DNA from: Cladopsammia gracilis
Lineage: Eukaryota; Cnidaria; Anthozoa; Scleractinia; Dendrophylliidae
NCBI GenBank assembly: GCA_022457155.1
Contig: JAJGOT010000318.1
Coordinates: forward strand, 324,001 to 388,000
DNA: 64,000 nucleotides
Direction of reading: 5' to 3'
Below the pieces are notes generated by a model. It worked only from the letters and a program-made list of their open reading frames with translations. It did not search any database and was not told where the DNA came from. A program made the position numbers and the translations under genes. Below are positions 11,056 to 18,834 of this stretch, piece by piece; the first letter of the stretch is position 1; each line of letters begins with the position of its first letter.

Positions 11056-11484
11056 TTACAGAAAGCGAAATGCTGCATAGCCAAGAGCAAGGGCGCCAGT
11101 GCCGATAAACAAGAGTTCGCCTTGTTTCTGCTGTGGGCCTGGTTTATAGAAGTCAGAGAACTCGGGCTCTTTGGGGAGTGTTATTTGCTGCTCCCGATGT
11201 GTTTGGTTGTAGAGCACCAGAGCTTGGTCAGTGTCTTGAAAGTTGTGTTTCGCTTGATCTTTGATCCGATCATTGCTGGCAATCCAGTCGAGGAGCTTTG
11301 TGCGGTCTTTCTGATATTTAGCGTAGGCCGCTTGATAGGCCTCTAACGCCTTGTCGTGTCTGGTCTTCTCCTCCATAGCGGCTTGTCCGTTGTCGCCGGA
11401 AAGATATTTTGCGAGATAATTGCCACCCGTGAAAGCGGCCACATTCAAAATTGCTCCACCAACCATAAAAGCGATTGAGGCCAT
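11056..11484 (-). CDS. Polinton late protein with N- and C-terminal membrane segments
   Basis: An intact 142-residue protein begins MASIAFMVGGAILNVAAF, a hydrophobic N-terminus. Its central part (about residues 35-100) is charged and helical, rich in K, E, Q and Y. A second hydrophobic segment (LLFIGTGALALGYAAFRFL) reaches the C-terminus. Two terminal membrane segments around a coiled region suggest a virion membrane or assembly protein, but no characterised family is recognised. It is the first gene upstream of integrase on the same strand and has its own TATATA motif. There are no breaks. Confidence 0.75.
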   Translation of the reverse strand: MASIAFMVGGAILNVAAFTGGNYLAKYLSGDNGQAAMEEKTRHDKALEAYQAAYAKYQKDRTKLLDWIASNDRIKDQAKHNFQDTDQALVLYNQTHREQQITLPKEPEFSDFYKPGPQQKQGELLFIGTGALALGYAAFRFL

Positions 11485-11498
11485 TGCTATATATATGA
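11485..11498 (-). promoter_or_regulatory. TATATA promoter motif
   Basis: ATCATATATATAGC lies directly before the ATG of the 142-residue gene, in the 15-bp gap to the next gene. Confidence 0.5.
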
Positions 11499-11499
11499 T

Positions 11500-11721
11500 T
11501 TACATTGAGGCAGGGAGAATTTTCTGGTCCTCGAGATATTTCTTGAGAGCGATGCTCCCAGCCATGACGGCAGTGAACTTCACATAGTTCATGAGATTCG
11601 AGCTGGGGTCGGCCGTGAGATTTTCTTTGATGATCTTTTTGCCAACCCAGCCAATACTTGCGACAAGGCCAGTGATTGTGGCTGCATCAAGAACAGATTT
11701 CACAAGCTTGTTGTCAGCCAT
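11500..11721 (-). CDS. Small Polinton hypothetical protein, 73 residues
   Basis: The ORF is intact. It has a basic N-terminus (MADNKLVKSVLDAA), a glycine-containing hydrophobic stretch (TITGLVASIGWVGKKI) and a second moderately hydrophobic helix (FTAVMAGSIALKKYL). This pattern suggests a small membrane-associated late protein. Spacing to its neighbours is about 15 bp on each side, and a TATATATA motif precedes the start. No known family is recognised. Confidence 0.65.
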   Translation of the reverse strand: MADNKLVKSVLDAATITGLVASIGWVGKKIIKENLTADPSSNLMNYVKFTAVMAGSIALKKYLEDQKILPASM

Positions 11722-11722
11722 G

Positions 11723-11735
11723 GTGTATATATATG
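11723..11735 (-). promoter_or_regulatory. TATATATA promoter motif
   Basis: TCATATATATACA precedes the ATG at 11721 by 1-2 bp and overlaps nothing else. Confidence 0.5.
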
Positions 11736-11738
11736 ATT

Positions 11739-11912
11739 TTAATTTTCATTCTGCTCCTCGTCCTCGTGTGCTGCATTTTCATCGTGTGAAAGAAAAGGAT
11801 TTACCAAAAGTTCTGCTGTGGTGCCTGCCAGTGCTTCACCGAAAATAAACCAAATTTTCCAAAGGCCAAAAATTGCCGCAATGTTGATAATGACTTTTGG
11901 TACATTCACCAT
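11739..11912 (-). CDS. Very small Polinton protein, 57 residues
   Basis: The frame begins MVNVPKVIINIAAIFGLWK and ends in an acidic tail (HEDEEQNEN) before TAA at 11739. Residues 5-30 are a strongly hydrophobic, aromatic-rich segment, so it is probably a single-pass membrane peptide. It has the same promoter motif as its neighbours (ATATATATACAC, 11928-11940) and fits exactly between the flanking genes, which supports it being real despite its length. Confidence 0.6.
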   Translation of the reverse strand: MVNVPKVIINIAAIFGLWKIWFIFGEALAGTTAELLVNPFLSHDENAAHEDEEQNEN

Positions 11913-11927
11913 TGTTGCGGAGAAAGT

Positions 11928-11940
11928 GTATATATATGTT
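11928..11940 (-). promoter_or_regulatory. TATATATA promoter motif
   Basis: CATATATATACAC lies 15 bp upstream of the 57-residue gene and within 5 bp of the stop of the next upstream gene. Confidence 0.5.
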
Positions 11941-11944
11941 TTTT

Positions 11945-12377
11945 TTACTCCATCTCGCGAATTCTTCGTCGCGGTGGTGGGGGAGTTTGAACTTCATTCA
12001 CCTCTACAGGCGCAGGGGTCGGGGCTTTGCGCCTAAGTGTATTCATAATGGCCTCGCGTTGGTAATAGATGCCCCAAGCAGATATAATCACCCCGACAAC
12101 ACCAAGAATGAGAAATGCTGTGTTGCTGCTAGCTTCTTCATTTGTCGAGTTTTGGGGTGCCGAGTTTGGGGCAGGCTCGTTGGTTGCTTTAGAAGCTTGT
12201 GCTTGTTTTTTTGCCTCTCTTGCCAGGCGGTTGCATTCAGCAAGCCTTTTGCCAGAAGCAACACGACCAGGGGGCTGGAGCAGTCTTTGGGGTATCAGTA
12301 GTAACGTGCGTGTTGGTTGTGGGTGCTGCTGGCGCGACTGTTTCTTCAGGTACCGTCTCGAGTGGTTGTGCCATCAT
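11945..12377 (-). pseudogene. Polinton single-pass membrane protein, one frameshift
   Basis: The gene starts MMAQPLETVPEETVAP, followed by an A/P/T-rich N-terminal region. The frame then breaks in a C(5) tract (12270-12274). In the next frame it continues through a basic segment (GKRLAECNRLAREAKK), a polar linker, one membrane span (AFLILGVVGVIISAWGIYY) and a proline-rich basic tail ending RRRIREME. Total length would be about 143 residues. No characterised family is recognised. The homopolymer break could be a recent mutation or an assembly error. A TTATAT motif lies 4-12 bp before the start. Confidence 0.6.
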
Positions 12378-12395
12378 GTGCATATAAATGTATAT
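12378..12395 (-). promoter_or_regulatory. AT-rich promoter motif
   Basis: ATATACATTTATATGCAC precedes the double ATG at 12377 and 12374. It is a weaker match to the TATATA motif than its neighbours. Confidence 0.4.
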
Positions 12396-12461
12396 TTTTT
12401 ATTTCAAACCTTAGTGGTTCCTGTCAGGTTCCTGTCAGGTTCCTTCATGGTTCCTTTCAGA

Positions 12462-13056
12462 TTATTCGTCAACTTCATCAAAACCCTCGAGTGGATAACC
12501 TTCACCATCTCTGCTTGGGTGTACAGGTGGAGAAGGTTGAGGGGGCAACTCTTCTGGCTCCTTTTTGAAGTCGATGTGTTTTGTAGTGATCAAAACAGCA
12601 TTGGTCAAGGCCGAGCCTCGCCCACAACGCAGTGCAATGTTTCCAGCAAAAGATGACAGTTCATGGTTAATCATGTAGTCATTTTTGAGTTCTTTCTGCA
12701 GCGCCTCCACATCGTCAATCTTAACAACCATGCCGGCGCCTTTGCTTACGAGCATTATAACGCTGTCAATCAGAGACTGTCGTCTTGTTGCCAGCATAGG
12801 CTTCATACCTTTTGTAGTACTTTTCAACCTGTTTATCCATCAGACGCTTCACCTGCTCGTGTGTGAGCTGGGCACCGATGACCTCTTTTGATTTGCCGGT
12901 TGAAACAAGGACTGCCAGTTTCTCGCGTTGAGCTGGAGTGTCATTACCTGTTAAGACTTCAGGAATCGTTGATGGCAAGGAGCTATCAGGCTCTGCCCCA
13001 AGCAGCTGCATGAGGCCATTCTCAAGGGCCACGTCTTCTGGGAGGTTTGTTGCCAT
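12462..13056 (-). pseudogene. Conserved Polinton hypothetical protein, one frameshift
   Basis: The first part (13056-12766) begins MATNLPEDVALENGLMQLLG and is helical and acidic. The frame changes near 12785, after KRYEAYAGNKTT, and continues as a second part (SLIDSVIMLVSKGAGMVV) with an alternating hydrophobic and charged pattern ending in an acidic, proline-containing tail. A single protein of about 195 residues is inferred because neither half has its own promoter motif at the junction. Function is unknown. An ATATATTATG motif (13057-13072) precedes the start. Confidence 0.65.
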
Positions 13057-13072
13057 TGCGTATATATTATGT
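13057..13072 (-). promoter_or_regulatory. TATATA promoter motif
   Basis: CATAATATATACGCA abuts the ATG at 13056. The ATATACGC core is identical to that before the polymerase gene. Confidence 0.5.
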
Positions 13073-13074
13073 AT

Positions 13075-13314
13075 TTATTTTTCAATTATTCTCTTGATGT
13101 CAGGCAAAAGACTTTCAACCTCACGTATAAGCGCGGTCATGGTGGCTGGGCACACAGTGAGTTTCAAAGGATAGCGGTTAAGAAGCATGAAGCGCAGATC
13201 GTCCGCGTCAGCGGCTTTGATTATCTGTATTTGCATCTCCTCCGCATGATTCTGCAATTCACCCAGAAGCTGTGAAAAGACTGTGAGCTTGTGGTTACTG
13301 GTTGAGGTGTTCAT
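13075..13314 (-). CDS. Small helical Polinton protein, 79 residues
   Basis: The intact ORF begins MNTSTSNHKLTVFSQLLGEL and is predominantly amphipathic helix, with no membrane segment and one cysteine. No family is recognised. It is tightly packed between the neighbouring genes and overlaps the 3' end of the ATPase reading frame. CATATATATACGCTGAACC precedes its start. Confidence 0.6.
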   Translation of the reverse strand: MNTSTSNHKLTVFSQLLGELQNHAEEMQIQIIKAADADDLRFMLLNRYPLKLTVCPATMTALIREVESLLPDIKRIIEK

Positions 13315-13333
13315 GGTTCAGCGTATATATATG
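13315..13333 (-). promoter_or_regulatory. TATATA promoter motif inside ATPase 3' end
   Basis: CATATATATACGCTGAACC lies directly before the 79-residue gene and inside the reading frame of the upstream ATPase. Confidence 0.5.
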
Positions 13334-13934
13334 TTTCCACATTTTCACTTCAATCCCATATGGGTGCCGCAGAGAGAAGACTAGGTGAGAAAACTTGTGT
13401 CCCTTTAATTTTGCAAATGTTCAAGCTCACCGGCATAGTCATCAAAGATGGCCTTCGTTGTTTTGCTTGATGGGGTGTAAAAAAGCACAATCGCTGCAAC
13501 GTTTTCCCTAAAGGGTTTCGCAATGCTGGTTAACTGTTGGGTTAGCACCCACACTGACAAGCCGTTGTGGCGAGCACTGAACCCTAGTTTCACAAGTTGA
13601 CTCGTGCGGCCTTTCACATCCTTCGAAGCAGCACAGTCATCAAGCACAAAGAGCGTGTTTGTCCCGTCGAAGTAACAACTGGCTAAAGTTAACCATGCTT
13701 CAATCTCATGCTGCTGACAGTCTATCACGAAAATGCGTGGCTCCTTGTCCACGAAACCGTCATAGGTCTTGTTGTGGACAAATGTTGGGCAGAAGACAAC
13801 AATATAGTCAAACTTGCCCCTGAAGGGACCGCGCAGCTGATTCAGAAGATATTGTGTTTTGCTAGAGTTAGTCGGCCCGATAATTAGTGCATTGAATGGC
13901 AGCTTTTCGTGGATCCATTCTCTATATACTTGTG
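13331..13934 (-). pseudogene. ATP: Polinton genome-packaging ATPase (A32/FtsK-like), frame-disrupted
   Basis: The protein would pump DNA into the capsid. Walker A is GPTNSSKT just downstream of LPFNALII, and Walker B is TLFVLDDC about 95 residues later, followed by a WVLTQQ sensor-like segment. The family is the A32/HerA-FtsK clade found in Polintons, adintoviruses and virophages. The main frame stops at 13405 (ELEHLQN), but the expected C-terminal segment continues in another frame (LVFSLRHPYG) to about 13331, so there is a frameshift near 13412. Its N-terminus is fused in frame to the capsid protein without an ATG, although a GTATATAG motif sits at the junction. Confidence 0.8.
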
Positions 13935-14617
13935 TTAAGTACTGAACAGCCTGCAGCTGCCTGGCCATGATGTTCATCTGTGAGTCGCTGATCGTGTAGA
14001 TGTGGCAGTGCACGTTTCCCGAGCCGGAGGTTGTCCTTTCGATCTCAAGATGTACGCCGTCCTTTGTGTTGACGAGGCGTTGACCGTTGCCATGTAGGGT
14101 TGTATCAGCCATTGATCTAAGGTCGATAAGGAGGCCGAACTTGTTGCCCCTGAGATATTTGGTTAGATTCATGTTGGGTCTGCCATCACCCCTCTTTTTG
14201 AAGAGTCGGCTGACCTCACGCCACATGTCGGTCCCGTTGATGCCTTCGTTGTAAATCCTGTTGGGGGAGCCGTTTATGGTGACATTAACTTTGGTTATGT
14301 CTGGGTTGAAGTATTTTTCTGAGTCCCTTGCTCCTGCCGTGTAGGGTTCGATGAATAGCAGAAGGATGGCTTTCAGTGACCTGCGCTGCGGGTTCATCCT
14401 GAGATTCAGCCATGTGACTGAAACCTTCGAGAAGGGGACCACTTCCTCTCGCATGATATGGTCGTAGGCAAACTCCTTTCCGCTAGAGTATACACTTGCT
14501 GCCTCGTCAGCCAGCTGCTTACTTCGGATTGTCTCGTATTCAAGCTGGATATTTGTCAACATGTAGACAAGCTTGCTTGTATCCGAACCCTTGACAACTT
14601 GAGAAGCAGGGGCGAGC

Positions 14618-14632
14618 GTAATCTCGAATATC
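14618..14632. repeat. Left target-site duplication of LINE
   Basis: GTAATCTCGAATATC here is identical to 16466-16480 and brackets the LINE inside the capsid gene. Confidence 0.95.
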
Positions 14633-16465
14633 TTGCCGACACAAGCTCTGCTACCGCTCTCTTTAAGCTGTTAGATAATTTCAAGATTGTTTCTGGCTTA
14701 AAGATTAATTGTTCCAAAACGGAAGCTATGTGGATAGGTTCTTCAATGAATTGCAAAGCACAGCCTTTCGGAATTAAATGGCCCAATGAGCCGATAAAGG
14801 CTTTGGGAATTTATTACACGTATGATCAAAAATTGCTTCTCGAAAAGAATTTCATAGAAAGATTAGACAGCATAAAAAAACCTGATTGGAATCTGGTCCT
14901 CTAGAGGTCTTTCTATTTACGGAAAAATTACAATTATCAAATCTCTATTAATTCCAAAATTTGTTTTTGTGTCATCCTTATTACCTACCCCAAAAGAATT
15001 TGTTAATCAGTTAAACCAGTTATTATTTCAATTCTTATGGAATGGTCCTGATAAAGTCACACGCAGATCAGCGATAAATGATTACTCCAATGGAGGATTA
15101 AAGATGATTGATTTTGATAGCATGATAATATCGCTTCGATTGGCGTGGCTAAAAAGAATATTTGGCTCAAATGATGGTACCTGGAAACGGTATCTGACAT
15201 GGCATCTAGAACCCCTTGGCGGCCTTTTTTTGTTTTATTGCAATTATGATGTTAGAATCCTGCCACTGAATACTTCGCTATTCTATCTAGAATTATTGCA
15301 GTGGTGGTCAGAATTTAGAGACTCGTTCTCTTCAGAAAAAGATTGGCAACATATTCTTTGGAATAACAAACAAATACTCATTAATAATAAAACAGTTAAT
15401 TATAAAAGTTATTTCGAAGCTGGTATAGTTCATATCAGTGATCTATCCTTTCAATTAAATAACAAAGATTCCTTTTCCCTAGTTTTCAACAGGATTTCAA
15501 AAACTAATTTTTTAGTTTGGGCAGGTCTTCGACACTCCATTCCTTCCATTTTAAAAAATAGTTCTAAATCAACAACAGGTGAACTCGCTCTAAAAATAGA
15601 CGATAACATATTTGATGTGACAAAGAAGAAATCAAAAGACTATTATACTTTACTTGTAAGTAGAAAGGCTCTTTTTCCAACTATTGTAAACAAATTGCAG
15701 GATGAATTTCATTTCACACTTGAGGAAGTTAAACAAATTTTTACCATCCTGCACAGTGTTGCTCTTGAAGCATATGTTAAGGCATTTCAGTACAAAATTC
15801 TCAACTCCATTCTTTACACTAATGCTAAACTTTATAAAATTGGTTTTAAAACGAGTGATTCGTGCTCATTTTGTTCATCTGAATCAGAAACGCTATATCA
15901 CTTCCTATATCTCTGTCCTTATTCAAGAGATTTTTGGCGTGACTTCGAAATATTGTGGCACGAACTTTTAAATGAGACTATTCGACTTTCGTTACAAGAT
16001 GTTTTAGTTGGAATGATAACACAAAATTCCCCTTCTGCAAAGTTTTTAAACTATCTAATTTTAATCGGGAAATTGTACTTGTGGGATTGTAGAAGAGGTC
16101 AAGTTTTGCCAAATATACATGGATTTAAAAAGAAAATTGCTGTAAAATATGAAACAGAAAGATATATAAGTTTGTATGGTGAAAAGAAAGTAAAGGATTT
16201 CTTTAAAGCAAAATGGATATTGTCACCTCTTGTAAACGCTTGATTAATATGTTATTTATTTATTTTATTTATTTATTTTTTTTTCAGTAGTTGTATTATA
16301 TTATTAGTAATAGTAGTAATTATATATTTATGTAGGCATGTTAATATTATAAGTAGTTTTTGTTGTGTAAGAAGTATATATTTTGTAAGTAATTTTAAAA
16401 TAGTTTTGAACTTCAGTATTGTAATTGTGTAAAATAATAAAAATAAAAAAAAAATAAAAAAAAAA
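14633..16465 (+). mobile_element. 5'-truncated L1/Tx1-like LINE retrotransposon
   Basis: The insert encodes the C-terminal half of a reverse transcriptase ORF2. Thumb-like sequence (GLKINCSKTEAMW) comes first, then a long tryptophan-rich connection region, and near the end a CCHC-type zinc knuckle (CSFCSSESETLYHFLYLC). The frame shifts once near 14900, and the second ORF (14969-16243) is otherwise intact. An AT-rich 3' tail ends in an A-rich tract (about 16430-16465). The perfect 15-bp duplication shows target-primed insertion and little decay since. L1 versus Tx1 clade cannot be settled without alignment. Confidence 0.88.
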
Positions 16466-16480
16466 GTAATCTCGAATATC
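16466..16480. repeat. Right target-site duplication of LINE
   Basis: This is the second copy of GTAATCTCGAATATC, immediately after the A-rich tail. Confidence 0.95.
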
Positions 16481-17001
16481 AAATCGTTGTAGAGTGCTTG
16501 TGGGTACATTACACCGTGGTCTGTTATAATCTGGTGGTCAAGGTTGATGCGATATTTGTTTTTGTAAATGGTCTCCAGCTTGTTTTTCGCATCCACGCCA
16601 GAGGTCTTCTTGTTGCCGGCACTAGAGTGAATCTTTCTCAAGTCTACACTCTGAATGCCCTCAGGGAGCATGTTGTCTCTCTTGTCAACAGAAAGGAAAA
16701 GGTCCTCAAAGATTTTGTAAATATCATACCCAACGGTGTCCTGTACAGTGGTTGCGGCAAACTTGACAACGAGCCTGTCAACTAGTGCTCTGGAGACATT
16801 TTGTACAAGATAGTTGTTTGCGTGGCCGCCGGCAAGGTCGATGTTAAAGAGCAAGGCAAGCGAGCCCGACATGATAACCTCATGTTCGTTGAGCTTGGGC
16901 ACCGAAACGTACAGAGTCTCGCCGGGCTTGGCTGTAGAGCACTCAAATGTGATGCGCTTTACGGTGCGCTCTGCTCGGAGGAGGTTTGGTTGCACAGCCA
17001 T

Positions 17002-17038
17002 AGCCAGAGTATAATATAAATTTATATTTATATACATC
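17002..17038. promoter_or_regulatory. 37-bp bidirectional promoter between capsid and coiled-coil genes
   Basis: The entire gap between two divergent ATGs is AT-rich and contains TATAATATAAATTTATATTT and TATATACATC. Each strand presents a TATATA-like motif just before its start codon. Confidence 0.55.
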
Positions 17039-17395
17039 ATGGCAGAAGGCGGATATGATATACCTGGCGAGAACGAAAACACCGGGCTTGACTGGGACAT
17101 AGACCACGATGATGACGACGAAGAAGAAGTTGACACAACAACCCCCTTTGAACCGGGAGCTGCATCCACCCCATATCATGGCGGTGAAGAGCATGAAATG
17201 CATACAATGCCTCGCGAACAGAGCAGATTTGATCCTGAAGACATCCCTCTGCTTACTGACTTCACACATCCTGAGGACAGAGAAGGAATGGTTGCTATAG
17301 CTAGGGACTGGATCAAAAGTCTCCGTCCGAGAGTGGATTTCAGACGATTAGGCCCTATTGGTTTCGGTAAAAAACAGGAAACTAAAGCAAAATAG
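17039..17395 (+). CDS. Polinton acidic protein, probably 5' part of the coiled-coil gene
   Basis: The ORF begins MAEGGYDIPGENENTGLDW and has a run of Asp/Glu (DDDDEEEVD) near residues 25-31. It ends KKQETKAK with a TAG at 17393-17395. In the -1 frame the sequence runs without interruption into the long coiled-coil ORF that follows. The related copy at 30267-30640 shows the same switch at the same GCAAAAT. The two ORFs are therefore probably one gene, read either by a frameshift event or broken by an inherited mutation. No structural family is recognised. Confidence 0.7.
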   Translation: MAEGGYDIPGENENTGLDWDIDHDDDDEEEVDTTTPFEPGAASTPYHGGEEHEMHTMPREQSRFDPEDIPLLTDFTHPEDREGMVAIARDWIKSLRPRVDFRRLGPIGFGKKQETKAK

Positions 17396-17403
17396 TCTCG
17401 TTT

Positions 17404-18417
17404 GTGGCAAGAGGCGGAGAAACTCCCATTTTCAAACAGGATGGTTCAGGACTTCTTAAATCATTTATAGACAAGTTCAAACGGGCTCTTGGCCCAAGCG
17501 CTGAAGAGATCGTCTCAGAAGACAATACATCAATAAGAGAAGATAGACAAAGATTGAAGGAGGCAAAAAAACAACTGAAGGAGGCGGAAAGAATTGCTGT
17601 AGTGCGGCAACAAGCAGCAAGTGAGGTTCAAAATCTCAGGGGGAGAATCGAAGAAACTCAAGCGAGGATTGAAGCTCTGGAGCAGGAACACGGTTCAAAT
17701 GTTGAGAGTCAAACCGAGCTAAATCGTTTAAAACAACTAAAGAAAAATCTTCAAGGCGATCTTGAAAACCAGAAAAAAGAATTAGGCGCCATTCAAAAAA
17801 TACAAAAACAACGAGACCAAGAGCGGGCAAAGGTTGACAAACTTCGAACACATCTTTCTGAGAAAACAAGAGAAAGAAATGCTGTCGAAGCAAGACTAAA
17901 CTCCACCAAGCCGCTGGATGAGTTAAACGAACAAGAGGCCGAGCTTGTACGACAAAACGAGGAAGACAGGCGCGTGATAGAGGATGAGAACACTTCTCCC
18001 TCTGACAGAGAAGCCACGGAAGCCCGGGTTGCTGAGCGAGAAGAAGAGCTGGGAAGACTAAGAACACAAGTTCAGGAAAGAGAAGAAGCCTTACCTCTTC
18101 GAGAGCGGGTCAAAAATATCTTCAAGAAATATGGCTGGACCCTTCAAGCAGTTGTTCTGGCTGCAGGTCTAGTCATAGGCGCTGTGACAATTCCTGCAAT
18201 GAATGGCTTAAAGGCCGGCACCAAGGCTATTGGCAATGGGCTTAAAGAAATAGGAAATAAGGTTGCCTCCATCCTGCCAGGTTTGATCGGTTCGATCGTG
18301 AGCTTTATCTTCAAAGCAGCCGGTCAGGTTATCTCCTTCCTTGGCGAGCACGCCTGGCTGCTGATACTTGCCGTTGTGGGCTTCATGATTGAAAGGATCA
18401 CCAAGCGCAGGAGATAA
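17404..18417 (+). CDS. Polinton coiled-coil protein with C-terminal membrane segments
   Basis: This 337-residue frame begins near GGETPIFKQDGSGLLKSF. It has a long K/E/Q/R-rich coiled coil (about residues 45-235) containing the conserved acidic loop VIEDENTSPSDRE. Two or three hydrophobic segments follow (LQAVVLAAGLVIGAVTIPA; VASILPGLIGSIVSFIF; AWLLILAVVGFMI), ending in a basic tail (ERITKRRR). The nominal first codon here is GTG, and no promoter motif lies before it, so translation probably enters from the upstream ORF. The layout suggests a virion membrane or tail-tip-like structural protein, but the function is unknown. It converges with the next minus-strand gene with no gap. Confidence 0.75.
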   Translation: MARGGETPIFKQDGSGLLKSFIDKFKRALGPSAEEIVSEDNTSIREDRQRLKEAKKQLKEAERIAVVRQQAASEVQNLRGRIEETQARIEALEQEHGSNVESQTELNRLKQLKKNLQGDLENQKKELGAIQKIQKQRDQERAKVDKLRTHLSEKTRERNAVEARLNSTKPLDELNEQEAELVRQNEEDRRVIEDENTSPSDREATEARVAEREEELGRLRTQVQEREEALPLRERVKNIFKKYGWTLQAVVLAAGLVIGAVTIPAMNGLKAGTKAIGNGLKEIGNKVASILPGLIGSIVSFIFKAAGQVISFLGEHAWLLILAVVGFMIERITKRRR

Positions 18418-18801
18418 TTATCTCATCCAGGCAACAAGGCCTGCTAAAGCAAGTGCACCCACACCAATGAGCGCCTTGTTTACGTGATGCGGCTCGATCT
18501 TAGTCTCTTGTGTTGGTTCTGGTGTGGGGTCTGGTGTTGGTGTGGGGGCTGGCGCGCTGGTGGCTGGTTTTGGGTCTTTGGGTGATATACCCTGTGCTTG
18601 TGTCGCCTGTTTGTGAATCGGGTCCGATGGGTGGCTGTTTGGTGGATTAATCTTTGTCGGACCACCGTCCATGGGGCGCAAGGATGCTTTTTTTGTGGTC
18701 AGATTGACATCGTTAACACCAAGCTTCATCCCTTGCGTTGCCTGCATAAGATTATTGTACCCCACCACGCTCTCTGTGTTGATAACCATGCGTGACGGCA
18801 T
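18418..18801 (-). pseudogene. C-terminal part of large Polinton late protein
   Basis: The frame has VINTESVVGYNNLMQ near its start, then a long P/T/A-rich linker (about residues 60-95), and finally one membrane segment (ALIGVGALALAGLVAWMR) at the very C-terminus. It is in the same frame as the end of the upstream ORF (18835-19299) and separated only by a TAG at 18835-18837 with open sequence after it. There is no promoter motif in the 33-bp interval. I therefore read it as the tail of that protein, cut off by a nonsense mutation, rather than an independent gene. Confidence 0.6.
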
Positions 18802-18834
18802 CAGCCAGCTCCCAGGGGCAACTACAAAGTTAAG

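Larger units (their letters stand above)
13935..17001 (-). pseudogene. MCP: Polinton major capsid protein, split by LINE insertion
   Basis: The start MAVQPNLLRAERTVKR follows a TATATT motif. The N-terminal half (17001-16466) has FECSTAKPGETLYVSVPKL, beta-rich sequence and DTVGYDIYKIFEDLFL. The C-terminal half (14632 to about 13935) includes MNPQRRSLKAILLLF, conserved in the second copy at 28.4-29.7 kb. About 405 codons in all fit a double-jelly-roll capsid protein. The assignment is from gene order, pairing with the ATPase and similarity to Polinton capsid proteins I recognise. A 1.8-kb LINE with a 15-bp target duplication separates the halves. Their frames agree across it because 1848 bp is a multiple of three. 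No stop codon separates it from the ATPase. Confidence 0.75.

Noticed and set aside
12069..12656. 195-codon plus-strand ORF
   Set aside because: It is antisense to two compact Polinton genes that have promoter motifs and protein-like composition, and has no recognisable domain.
17636..18067. Minus-strand ORFs opposite the coiled-coil gene
   Set aside because: They are shadows of the lysine/glutamate-rich coding strand.
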